From Porphyrobacter sp. (GTDB lineage: Bacteria; Pseudomonadota; Alphaproteobacteria; Sphingomonadales; Sphingomonadaceae), in NCBI GenBank assembly GCA_016125555.1, contig WGLN01000017.1, positions 1 through 64,000 of the forward strand: 64,000 bases of DNA. Direction: 5' to 3'. Within the stretch, counting starts at the first letter, position 1. The number at the start of each line of letters is the position of its first letter. The translations under genes and the position numbers were made by a program. This document shows positions 8,299 through 15,346 of this stretch, piece by piece. Under the pieces are notes generated by a model. That model was not told where the DNA came from and ran no database searches. It worked only from the letters and a program-made list of their open reading frames with translations.

Positions 8299-8853
8299 AT
8301 GAGCAAGGGGCTACCCGACATATCTCCAGGCGGCGCTATCGTTCTAGGCCTCTTGCTGGACGGGCATGGAGCGCGCTCAGGCTATGATATTCAGAAACAA
8401 GCGGCCGCGAGCGTCGCGCATTTTTGGCCTGTGACGAAGGCTCACGTCTACGCCGAACTACCGAAACTTGAGGCCTCGGGCATGGTCACCAGTAAAGCTG
8501 TGACTCAGACAAAGTCACCAAACAAGAAGCTTTATGACGTCACGCATAACGGCAAAGCCGCCCTTCGCGAATGGCTTGCTAATGTCGATCTAGGCGAACC
8601 CAAGTTACGTCATCCACTCCTGCTTTGCATCTTTTTTGCGGCCGATATGGAACGCTCAGCGCTTATCAGTGCGATTGATACTCACCAAGCACGAACGGAA
8701 GCTACACTGGATCGATACAGACAATTGTATGGCAGGGAACCTGCTATGGATCAGGGGCAACAGCGTGGACGACGCCTCGTGTTGTTACACGGGGTGCGCC
8801 GCCTTGAGGCAGACTTGTCGTGGCTCGGCGATGTTCGAGCGGAAATGAGTTAG
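8299..8853 (+). CDS. PadR-family transcriptional regulator
   Basis: A 184-residue regulator. Residues about 10-85 form the PadR winged helix (GGAIVLGLLLDGHGARSGYDIQKQAA, HVYAELPKLEASGMVTSKAV, KKLYDVTHNGKAALREWL); the C-terminal half is the helical dimerisation domain of the longer, Vir-like PadR type (ATLDRYRQLYG, RRLVLLHGVRRLEADLSWL). It likely represses itself and the divergent flavin reductase/isochorismatase-like operon and is released by an aromatic or similar ligand. The start at 8299 (MSKGLPD) is where family similarity begins; the longer frame has no support. Confidence 0.85.
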   Translation: MSKGLPDISPGGAIVLGLLLDGHGARSGYDIQKQAAASVAHFWPVTKAHVYAELPKLEASGMVTSKAVTQTKSPNKKLYDVTHNGKAALREWLANVDLGEPKLRHPLLLCIFFAADMERSALISAIDTHQARTEATLDRYRQLYGREPAMDQGQQRGRRLVLLHGVRRLEADLSWLGDVRAEMS

Positions 8854-8881
8854 CGCGATCGTGGAAGTACGGTTCCGCGTG

Positions 8882-9847
8882 TCACAACCGGTCGTGGCTG
8901 TTGAAAAAGGCTGACGAGCGGCGGCTCGCTCGTTGAGTTCCCGGTGTAGGTGAATCGGGAGAACCGCAGTGATGGGCGAGCTGGGCGTTGTCGGCGGACA
9001 CGGCGCAAGGCGTGGCGTGTTGGACGCCACGTTGCCGCGCGACCACCTCTTGCGCAGGGTGGACCGGCTACTGGACATGGGCGAGCTTCGCGCCGCGCTC
9101 GCCCATCATTACAGCCCGCGCGGGCGGCCATCGATCGACCCGGAACTGTTGATCCGCATGACGTTGATCGGTCGCATTTACGCCATCCCGTCCGAGCCCC
9201 GACTGTGCGAGGAGGTTCGCTACAACCTCGCCTATCACTGGTTCTGTCGCCTGCCGCTCGGAGCGACCGTGCCGCACCATTCGACATTCAGCTAGAACCG
9301 GCATGGCCGTTTCCGCGATGCCGGCGTGTTCCGGCTGCTTTTCGAGAACACCGTCCGGCGCTGCGTCGCGGCTGGGCTGGTCGGGGCGAAGGACGCAGCT
9401 ATCGACGCGTCGTTCATCGCCGCGGATGCGAGTTGGCAGCGCAAGCTGCGCGATGGCGACCTCGACCAGGCCGGGACGTCTCGCCCGGTGCGGGAGTGGC
9501 TTGCCGATCAGGCGCTCAGCCCTGCGCCGGACAGCGGCCCGCGACGGGGCACGCCAGCCGAACTGTCGCGGACCGACCCGGCCGCGGCATGGTCAGCGCG
9601 CACCGCGCGCGGCCGCTTCGGCTATGCGTTCAACCTGCTGATGGACGCGCCTTCCGGAGCCGCGCTCGAGGTCGCGGCAACCCCCGCGCGCCATGCTTCG
9701 GAGGTCGACGCCGGCCGCGACATGCTGGCGCGTGCCGCTGAGCGGTTCGGCTATCGGCCAAAGCGGGTGACGGCCGATACTGCTTACGGCAGCGCCGCTT
9801 TCCTTGCCTTCATTCACGACCAAGGGGCGACGCCGCACATCCCCGTG
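8882..9847 (+). mobile_element. IS1182-type element, copy A: 5' fragment
   Basis: The left tip TCACAACCGGTCGTGGCTG followed by TTGAAAAAGG matches the left tip of copy B (15324). The transposase frame continues to about 9847, where an IS5-type element begins. Beyond that element the sequence is the 3' end of a LysR gene, not the rest of the transposase, so the 3' part of this copy has been lost. Because the IS5-type target repeat CTAG is intact on both sides, the deletion must have preceded that insertion. Confidence 0.8.
8972..9847 (+). pseudogene. IS1182-family transposase, truncated and with an amber codon
   Basis: Clear similarity along its length to the intact transposase at 15413 (LPRDHLLRRVDRLLD, GRPSIDPELLIRMTLIGRIYAI, YNLAYHWFCRLPLG, VPHHSTFS). 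The frame has an in-frame TAG at 9293-9295 where copy B has AAG (Lys, in STFSKNRHG), then continues in the same frame (NRHGRFRDAGVFRLLFE ... DTAYGSAAFLAFIHDQGATPHIPVL) until the truncation point. Both lesions make it non-functional. Confidence 0.85.
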
Positions 9848-9867
9848 CTAGGGTCAGGACTCGTTGA

Positions 9868-10257
9868 TCATAGCCAGAAGATGACGGTGGCAGCGAGAGC
9901 AACGGCAGAGAAGAATGCCGTGGGGCAGCGATCATAGCGGGTGGCAACACGCCTCCAGTCCTTGAGGCGGCCGAACATGATCTCGATGCGGCTGCGACGC
10001 CGGTAGCGACGCTTGTCATACCTGATGGGCTCGTTGCGTGATCGCCGGCCCGGAATGCAGGGCTGAATGCCCTTGGCCTGAAGAGCGTCGCGGAACCAGT
10101 CAGCGTCATAGCCGCGGTCGCCGAGCAGCCACTGCGCCTTTGGCAGGTCATCCAGCAGCGCTGCCGCGCCGGTGTAGTCGCTGACCTGGCCGGCGGTCAT
10201 GAAGAAGCTCAACGGGCGGCCGTTCGCGTCGGCAACGGCATGGAGCTTGGTGTTCAT
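9868..10257 (-). CDS. IS5-family transposase, frame B (DDE domain)
   Basis: The C-terminal part of a DDE transposase: MNTKLHAVADANGRPLSFFMTAGQ, then GDRGYDADWFRDALQAKGIQP and the final RSRIEIMFGRLKDWRRVATRYDR. It is not an independent gene: the preceding residues (KGDLGRLIGRTKGG) lie in the same frame upstream of 10257 and are reached by a -1 shift from frame A within the A-rich run near 10298. The fused product would be about 250 residues. Confidence 0.85.
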   Translation of the reverse strand: MNTKLHAVADANGRPLSFFMTAGQVSDYTGAAALLDDLPKAQWLLGDRGYDADWFRDALQAKGIQPCIPGRRSRNEPIRYDKRRYRRRSRIEIMFGRLKDWRRVATRYDRCPTAFFSAVALAATVIFWL

Positions 10258-10277
10258 GCCGCCTTTGGTCCGACCAA

Positions 10278-10625
10278 TCAGGCGGCCGAGATCCCCTTTT
10301 TAACCCGCAGGCTTGATGCCGTGCGGTGCGCCTTCAGGTAGGTCGCGTCGATCATCACGGTCTTGGGCTCCGCATCGGCCGCCGCCAGCCCCTCCATCAT
10401 GCGCGTAAATACGCCTCGCTCGCCCCAGCGCTTCCACCGGTTATACAGCGTCTTGTGAGGACCATACGCGCTTGGCGCGTCTCGCCAGCGCAGCCCGTTG
10501 CGGTTGACGAAGACGATGCCGCTCAGCACCCGCCGGTCATCGACACGCGGCTTGCCGTGGCTCTTCGGAAAGAACGGCCGCAGCCGCTCAATTTGTTCGT
10601 CCGTCAACCAAAACAGGTCGCGCAT
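10278..10625 (-). CDS. IS5-family transposase, frame A
   Basis: The N-terminal part of the transposase (MRDLFWLTDEQIERLRPFFPKS, DDRRVLSGIVFVNRNGLRWRDAP, YGPHKTLYNRWKRWGERGVF, then VMIDATYLKAHRTASS), including the first catalytic Asp in VMIDATYLK. It terminates just after a TTAAAAAGGGG run that is a plausible -1 ribosomal slippery site into frame B, the usual expression strategy of this IS group. Confidence 0.85.
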   Translation of the reverse strand: MRDLFWLTDEQIERLRPFFPKSHGKPRVDDRRVLSGIVFVNRNGLRWRDAPSAYGPHKTLYNRWKRWGERGVFTRMMEGLAAADAEPKTVMIDATYLKAHRTASSLRVKKGISAA

Positions 10626-10684
10626 CCCAGTCTCCTCACGGAGCCTGAAGCAGATGACGACGCTCACATCAATGGGTCCTGACC

Positions 10685-11587
10685 CTAGCTACATTTAGGC
10701 GGGTTTAACCGCCACTCAAGGCTCTTCAGACCCGCCGCAACCGCCTCGATCACAAGTCTGAGGCGCGAGACGTGGCGGGTGTCGCGGTGGACGCCCAGCC
10801 AGATGCCGCGCACTAGCCGATCACCCGCCACAGGAACCTCCAACAAACCCTGCGTGCCATGGCCGAGGTAGCACGGCAGAAACGCCAGTCCATAGCCCGC
10901 GACCGCAGCCTGAAACTGCGCGTCGCGGCTATTCGCCCGGAGCGCCACCCGCGCGCGGGGAGCGAGGTCGGCCAGTCGCTTCGCCTCGGGCAGGAGCGCG
11001 AGATCGTCTTGGAGTGCGACGATCGCATGCCCGGCCGCTCCCGCGCCGAAGTCGGGGGCTCCGTGGGCCTCCAGGTAGGCGGGCGCCGCGTAGAGCGCGA
11101 ATGCCATGTCGCCGACGCGGCGGACTACCGCCTCATGCTGCTCAAAAGCAGCGAGCCTGAGAGCGATGTCCGCCTCCCGCCGCGAAAGCGAAAGAGCGCG
11201 CGTATCCGTAATCAGCTCGATCGACAGCTCGGGTTGGCGATCGAGCAGCGGCTTCAGCAGCGGCACGAGCACGCGGGCGCCGAAGGTCTCGACGGTGGTG
11301 ATTCGCACCTCGCCCGAGATTCTGGTGTCCTCACCGGTAATGGCCCGCTCGACCGACAGCGCCTCGGCCTCCATTCGCTCGACGTTGGCCATCACCCGCT
11401 CGCCCGCGGGGGTCAGAACGAAACCGGTGGGCGTCTTCTGGAGAAGCCGCGCTCCCGCACGAGCGTGGAGCACCTCCAAGCGCCGGCCCATGGTGGTCTG
11501 CGTGACCTTCAGCGCGCGGGCGGCGGCGGACAGGTTTCCGTGCCGCGCAATCGCGAGGAAGCTGCGAAGATCGTCCCAGTCCAGCAT
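10685..11587 (-). CDS. LysR-family regulator of the adjacent quinone-type operon
   Basis: A 300-residue LysR protein. The N-terminal helix-turn-helix (MLDWDDLRSFLAIARHGNLSAAARALKVTQTTMGRRLEVLHARAGARLLQKT) is followed by the two-lobed ligand domain (ISGEVRITTVETFGARVLVPLL, ADIALRLAAFEQHEAVVRRVGDMAFALYAAPAYL, DAQFQAAVAGYGLAFLPCYLG). It is divergent from a SnoaL-like gene. A 17-bp motif in its promoter is repeated before the DoxX gene, so it probably controls both units. Its stop TAG lies within the CTAG target repeat of the IS5-type element, so insertion left the protein unchanged, although the last few residues may derive from an older deletion junction. Confidence 0.9.
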   Translation of the reverse strand: MLDWDDLRSFLAIARHGNLSAAARALKVTQTTMGRRLEVLHARAGARLLQKTPTGFVLTPAGERVMANVERMEAEALSVERAITGEDTRISGEVRITTVETFGARVLVPLLKPLLDRQPELSIELITDTRALSLSRREADIALRLAAFEQHEAVVRRVGDMAFALYAAPAYLEAHGAPDFGAGAAGHAIVALQDDLALLPEAKRLADLAPRARVALRANSRDAQFQAAVAGYGLAFLPCYLGHGTQGLLEVPVAGDRLVRGIWLGVHRDTRHVSRLRLVIEAVAAGLKSLEWRLNPPKCS

Positions 11588-11612
11588 GGCACCTCCTGCG
11601 CCTCGTCCTATG

Positions 11613-11629
11613 CGTTTTCGCATAACCGG
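11613..11629 (+). promoter_or_regulatory. Candidate LysR box CGTTTTCGCATAACCGG (copy 1)
   Basis: It lies in the divergent lysR / SnoaL-like promoter region and contains the inverted repeat TATGCG-TTTT-CGCATA (11610-11625), fitting a LysR T-N11-A type site. A 15-of-17 match lies upstream of the DoxX operon at 12346-12362 in the same orientation. Confidence 0.55.
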
Positions 11630-11718
11630 TCGACGCCTTTCTCCGATCCCAGAGTGATCGCAAGCGCCCTAACTCCCGATTGACGCCCGCCTGGGCGCCG
11701 AAACAGAGGAGAACTGTG

Positions 11719-12258
11719 ATGAAAACCTTGTTCGCCGCCTTCGCTGCAGTCGCACTGCTGACCGGCGCTGCGGTCGCCCAAACAACCGACCAGCGAACGC
11801 TCGAAAACTATCGCACCGCCGAGCGAATCGCCAACCAGCACCTGAAGACCTTCGATACGCTCGACTTCGACGTCTTCTCGAACCAGGACTGGGGACGGCT
11901 GAAGGAGAGCCATGCACAGAACGTCACCGTCCACTGGCCGGACGGCCACGCCACCCATGGCATCGACAAGCATATCGACGACCTCAAGTATATGTTCACC
12001 TACGCGCCTGACACGCGGATCAAGGTCCATCCGGTCAAGGTCGCTCAGGGCGACTGGACAGCGGTCGTCGGCGTCATGGAGGGCACCTTCACCCGGCCGA
12101 TGACCATGCCGGACGGCAAGGTGATCCAGCCGAACGGTAAGGCGTTCAAGATCCCAATGGCGACCGTGAGTCATTGGAACAAGGAAGGCACCATGTCGGA
12201 GGAGTATCTCTTCTGGGACAACCAGACCTACATGGCCCAGCTCGGCATCGCCGGCTGA
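11719..12258 (+). CDS. Exported SnoaL-like (NTF2-fold) protein
   Basis: A 179-residue protein with a Sec signal peptide (MKTLFAAFAAVALLTGAAVAQ, cleavage after AVA or AQ) and a mature SnoaL/ester-cyclase-like cone fold: RTAERIANQHLKTFDTLDFD, then WGRLKESHAQNVTVHWPDGHATHGIDKHIDDLKYMF and AVVGVMEGTFTRPM. NTF2-fold proteins of this type bind or isomerise small hydrophobic molecules; here the site would be periplasmic. A GAGGAG ribosome binding site precedes it. It is the first gene divergent from lysR and ends before a strong terminator, so it forms its own transcript next to the DoxX operon. Confidence 0.8.
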   Translation: MKTLFAAFAAVALLTGAAVAQTTDQRTLENYRTAERIANQHLKTFDTLDFDVFSNQDWGRLKESHAQNVTVHWPDGHATHGIDKHIDDLKYMFTYAPDTRIKVHPVKVAQGDWTAVVGVMEGTFTRPMTMPDGKVIQPNGKAFKIPMATVSHWNKEGTMSEEYLFWDNQTYMAQLGIAG

Positions 12259-12284
12259 TCTGCCCTCCCAGCAGCGCCTCCGCA

Positions 12285-12311
12285 GCCCCGCCGGCGAGGA
12301 GCCGGCGGGGC
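12285..12311 (+). terminator. Intrinsic-type terminator after the SnoaL-like gene
   Basis: A perfect 11-bp stem GCCCCGCCGGC / GCCGGCGGGGC with a 5-base loop, 26 bp past the stop codon. The following tract (TTCGTGCATTT) is only moderately T-rich. It separates the SnoaL-like gene from the second copy of the LysR-type motif and the DoxX operon. Confidence 0.65.
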
Positions 12312-12345
12312 TTCGTGCATTTCGGCATCTGCACGCCTGCCCCCA

Positions 12346-12362
12346 CGTTTTTGCATAGCCGG
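12346..12362 (+). promoter_or_regulatory. Candidate LysR box CGTTTTTGCATAGCCGG (copy 2)
   Basis: It matches copy 1 (11613-11629) at 15 of 17 positions and lies about 100 bp upstream of the DoxX gene, just after a terminator. This suggests that the same LysR protein activates the five-gene DoxX operon. Confidence 0.55.
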
Positions 12363-12460
12363 AACGCGCAACCTTAGAATGGTGAACGAGGGATCAAGGG
12401 GCCATCTCGGCGTCGCGGCTCCGCAAGAGCCGCCCCAAAGCGAGAGAAAGGAGCTTCACC

Positions 12461-12892
12461 ATGATCGACAATCGTCTCGCGCCCTACGGCGCCTTCGCAC
12501 TCCGCGCCGCTTCCGGGGCGCTGTTCCTCGCCCATGCAGGGCTCAAGCTGTTCGTGTTCACGCCGGCCGGCACAGCTCAGTTCTTCGAGAGCGTCGGCGT
12601 CCCCGGCCCAGTCGCCTATCTCACCATTCTCGCCGAGGTGATCGGGGGCACAGCCCTTCTGCTCGGCGTCTACACCCGGCAGGCGGCCGCCGTGCTCATC
12701 GCCGTGCTTCTAGGCGCGATCTTCAGCGTCCACCTCGGCAACGGCTTCTTCTTCAACGCGTCGAACGGCGGGTGGGAGTATCCGGCGTTCTGGATCGTGG
12801 CGCTCGCCGCACAGATGCTGATCGGCGAAGGCGCGTTCGCGCTGAAGCCCACCGCGGCATTGGACACCCGCACCGCCGCGGTGGCGGTCTAA
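12461..12892 (+). CDS. DoxX-family membrane protein
   Basis: A 143-residue integral membrane protein with four hydrophobic segments (about residues 8-30, 48-66, 72-92, 105-125). It shows DoxX features: LFLAHAGLKLFVFTPAGTAQFFESVGVPGPVAYLTILAEVIGGTALLLG. DoxX proteins are small quinone-linked or redox-linked membrane proteins; CatD and MhqP in Bacillus are family members induced by catechols and quinones. A GGAG site precedes it. It leads an operon with FMN reductase, dioxygenase, esterase and a small membrane protein. Confidence 0.85.
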   Translation: MIDNRLAPYGAFALRAASGALFLAHAGLKLFVFTPAGTAQFFESVGVPGPVAYLTILAEVIGGTALLLGVYTRQAAAVLIAVLLGAIFSVHLGNGFFFNASNGGWEYPAFWIVALAAQMLIGEGAFALKPTAALDTRTAAVAV

Positions 12893-12916
12893 CTGGAACG
12901 GGAAAGGAGAACCGCC

Positions 12917-13504
12917 ATGGCTCAGCCCTTCGACATCGCCGTGATCCTGGGTAGCCTGCGTGCCGAGGGCTTGAGCCGCCGCACGGCCCAGGCTCTGGCC
13001 CGGGCCGCTCCGGCCTCGCTCACGCTCCACCCGCTCGCGATTGGCGACCTGCCGCTTTACAATCCAGACTTCGAGGAAGCGGGGCGCTCGGTCCCCGCCT
13101 GGGAGGCGTTCCGCGCGGGGCTTCGCGCCGCCGATGGCGTGCTGTTCGTGACACCCGAGTACAACCGCTCGGTTCCGGCCGCGCTCAAGAACGCGATCGA
13201 CGTGGGATCGCGGCCCTACGGACGGAGCGCTTGGGCCGGCAAGCCGTCCGGCATCGTCTCGATGTCGCCGGGCGCGATGGGTGGGTTCGGGGCCAACCAC
13301 CATCTTCGCCAAAGCCTCGTGTTCCTCGACATGCCCGTCCTGCAGCAGCCAGAAGCCTATATTGGCGGTGCAGGCGAGTTGTTCGGGCCTCGAGGCGAAG
13401 TCCACGACGAAGCGATTGCAGCCTTGCTGTCCGGTTTTATGGAAGCGTTCGCGCGCTGGGTCGGGCTGCATGTCGACGGCTCCGCCGACGCCAAGGCCGC
13501 TTGA
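12917..13504 (+). CDS. NAD(P)H-dependent FMN reductase, ChrR/YieF type
   Basis: A 195-residue flavodoxin-fold protein. The FMN phosphate loop is ILGSLRAEGLSRRTAQAL, and the family signature TPEYNRSVPAALKNAIDVGSRP lies near residue 80. Enzymes of this group reduce quinones, chromate or azo compounds by two-electron transfer, limiting semiquinone formation. It starts 24 bp after the DoxX gene with an AAGGAG site and is followed 11 bp later by a dioxygenase, which points to reduction of a quinone to a hydroquinone before ring cleavage. Confidence 0.85.
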   Translation: MAQPFDIAVILGSLRAEGLSRRTAQALARAAPASLTLHPLAIGDLPLYNPDFEEAGRSVPAWEAFRAGLRAADGVLFVTPEYNRSVPAALKNAIDVGSRPYGRSAWAGKPSGIVSMSPGAMGGFGANHHLRQSLVFLDMPVLQQPEAYIGGAGELFGPRGEVHDEAIAALLSGFMEAFARWVGLHVDGSADAKAA

Positions 13505-13515
13505 GGAGGATGACC

Positions 13516-14310
13516 ATGCTTCCCACCCTGTTCGTGAGCCACGGCGCGCCGACATTGCCGCTGACCGACGCGCCCGCCAAGCGTTTCCTTCAGGAGCTGC
13601 CCTCGCTGCTCCCGGAAAAGCCCCGGGCCGTGCTGATGATCTCGGCGCATTGGGAAACCGCGGAGCCGGCGGTCAACATCGTCGCGGTCAATGATACGAT
13701 CCACGACTTCGGCGGCTTCGCCCGCGAGCTATTCGAGATCCGCTACCCGGCTCCCGGCTCCGCCGCGCTGGCTGAGCGGGTGAGCGACCTCCTCGCGGCC
13801 ACGGGTATGCCGTGCGGCGTCGACCGGCGCCGCGGGCTGGATCACGGCGCCTGGATCCCGCTCATGCTCATGTACCCGGACGCTGAAGCCCCCGTCGTCC
13901 AGCTATCCGTGCAGAGCAGACTCGGCCCGGCCCATCATTTGGCGCTCGGCCGCGCGCTCGAGGCGCTCCGCGCCGAGGGCGTGCTCGTGGTCGGCTCGGG
14001 CTCGTTCACGCACGACCTGTCGGAGTTCCGGCGCTACCGCGAGGTGATCGGCGAGCCGGAGCCCGCATGGGTCGCCGACTTCGCCACATGGTTCGACGCT
14101 GCCCTTGCCGAAGGGCGGACGGCGGACCTCCTCGCCTATCGCCGCCTTGCGCCCCATGCCGCGAAGAACCACCCGACCGAGGAGCACCTGCTGCCCCTTT
14201 ATGTCGCGCTCGGCGCCGCTGGCGCGGGCGCTTCCGTCGAGCGGCTGCACGCGAGCACCACGCACGGCGTGCTGCGAATGGACGTCTACGCGTTTGGAGG
14301 CTGGTCGTGA
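13516..14310 (+). CDS. LigB/DODA-type extradiol ring-opening dioxygenase
   Basis: A 264-residue cytosolic enzyme of the class III extradiol (LigB) superfamily, closest in look to 4,5-DOPA dioxygenase (YgiD). Likely metal and active-site histidines are in FVSHGAPTL (H9), MISAHWET, GLDHGAWIPLML and GSFTHDL; the C-terminal STTHGVLRMDVYAF is also typical. It would cleave a catechol or hydroquinone-type ring. Start at 13516 is preferred over an ATG 6 bp earlier because the GAGGAGG site ends at 13509. The next gene overlaps its stop codon. Confidence 0.85.
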   Translation: MLPTLFVSHGAPTLPLTDAPAKRFLQELPSLLPEKPRAVLMISAHWETAEPAVNIVAVNDTIHDFGGFARELFEIRYPAPGSAALAERVSDLLAATGMPCGVDRRRGLDHGAWIPLMLMYPDAEAPVVQLSVQSRLGPAHHLALGRALEALRAEGVLVVGSGSFTHDLSEFRRYREVIGEPEPAWVADFATWFDAALAEGRTADLLAYRRLAPHAAKNHPTEEHLLPLYVALGAAGAGASVERLHASTTHGVLRMDVYAFGGWS

Positions 14311-14975
14311 CCGCCACGCTAGAGCTAGACCATAACATCCGAATTGCCCCCAACGGCGGTCGCTCACAAGGGCTAGCTGTCCTGCTTCATGGGGTCGGAT
14401 CATCGGCCATGGCTATGGTGTCGCTCGGCCGCGCGATTACTGACAAAGTGCCTGGCATTGCGGTAGTGGCGCTTGACGGTCCCGACCCGTTTGATCTCGG
14501 GCCGCAAGGACGCCAGTGGTTCAGCGTCGCGGGCGTGACGGAGGCGAACAGGCCTGCACGGGTGGCGTCCGCGCTGCCCGGTTTGCGGGCGATGATCGCG
14601 CGAGAGCAGGAGCGGGTCGGTTTGCCTGCCGAGCGCACCGCCCTTATCGGCTTTAGCCAGGGAGCGATCATGGCGCTGCACCTTGCGGGCGAGACGCGTC
14701 CACCAGCGGTGATCGTCAGCCTCGCGGGTCGGCTCGCGGCACCGTTGCCACTACGCAATGGACCGAAGCCGGCCATTTTACTCAGCCACGGCTCGGCAGA
14801 CGCCGTGATCGCTCCGGAGGAGCTTGAATGCGCGGCGGTTGAACTGCAAAGAATCGGCTGCGTCGTCGAGACACGGATCGTGCCTGGTCACGGGCACGCG
14901 GTCCACGCTGCGCAGATACGGGCCGCCGTCGACAAGGTGTCTGGCATCCTGCAAGCTAGAAAGCGGGCGGCATGA
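14307..14975 (+). CDS. Alpha/beta hydrolase, carboxylesterase/phospholipase type
   Basis: A 222-residue hydrolase starting at GTG 14307, overlapping the dioxygenase stop by 4 bp. The fold markers are VLLHGVGSS (oxyanion region), the nucleophile elbow IGFSQGAIMALHL, SHGSADAVI with the acid, and GHGHAVHA with the catalytic His. It resembles the carboxylesterase 2 / YpfH / MhqD family. In Bacillus the MhqD esterase is co-regulated with ring-cleaving dioxygenases in quinone detoxification, and the placement here suggests a parallel role. Substrate unknown. Confidence 0.85.
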   Translation: MTATLELDHNIRIAPNGGRSQGLAVLLHGVGSSAMAMVSLGRAITDKVPGIAVVALDGPDPFDLGPQGRQWFSVAGVTEANRPARVASALPGLRAMIAREQERVGLPAERTALIGFSQGAIMALHLAGETRPPAVIVSLAGRLAAPLPLRNGPKPAILLSHGSADAVIAPEELECAAVELQRIGCVVETRIVPGHGHAVHAAQIRAAVDKVSGILQARKRAA

Positions 14976-15346
14976 GTCCCGTGTCACCCTTCCTGGCGCA
15001 CCCTAAGGTGCGCCAGATCCTGCTCGCCTGGATCGCGGCATGGCCGACCCTCACGCTGATCCTGTTCGTACTCCGTCCCGTTACCGAAGGCTGGTCGTTA
15101 CCATTGCGAGCACTGGCCAGTTCCACCGGCATGGTGCTGACAATGAATCTCGTCAGCCTTCCCCTCGTACGGCTACTCATCAGACGCTGGCGCGAATTTG
15201 TTCAGTCGCCGCACACCGGTCGTGCCGCCTGTAACCTACTCCGATTATCAGCGCCCGCTAGCTGCCAGCAGCCCCTTGTTGCGCGTTCAGCTGTTCATCA
15301 TTGCAAGCCGCTACATGAAGGTGTCACAACCGAACGAGACTGTTGA
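14972..15346 (+). CDS. Small membrane protein (DUF2798-like), 3' end altered by IS insertion
   Basis: It starts at an ATGA overlap with the esterase gene. The first 75 residues hold two membrane segments (ILLAWIAAWPTLTLILFVL and GMVLTMNLVSLPLVRLLI) and resemble DUF2798 proteins, which are normally about 75-80 residues. The remaining 50 residues are low-complexity, and the last eight are read from the left tip of the IS1182-type element, so the C-terminus is probably not original. No function is known beyond a link to this operon. Confidence 0.55.
   Translation: MSPVSPFLAHPKVRQILLAWIAAWPTLTLILFVLRPVTEGWSLPLRALASSTGMVLTMNLVSLPLVRLLIRRWREFVQSPHTGRAACNLLRLSAPASCQQPLVARSAVHHCKPLHEGVTTERDC

Larger units (their letters stand above)
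9852..10684 (-). mobile_element. IS5-family element (IS427-like), 833 bp
   Basis: Terminal inverted repeats begin GGTCAGGAC at 9852 and end GTCCTGACC at 10684, extended by partly matching bases inside. A perfect 4-bp direct repeat CTAG flanks both ends (9848-9851 and 10685-10688), typical of this IS group. It encodes a two-frame transposase on the minus strand. It sits exactly at the junction of a truncated IS1182-type copy and the 3' end of a LysR gene. Confidence 0.9.
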
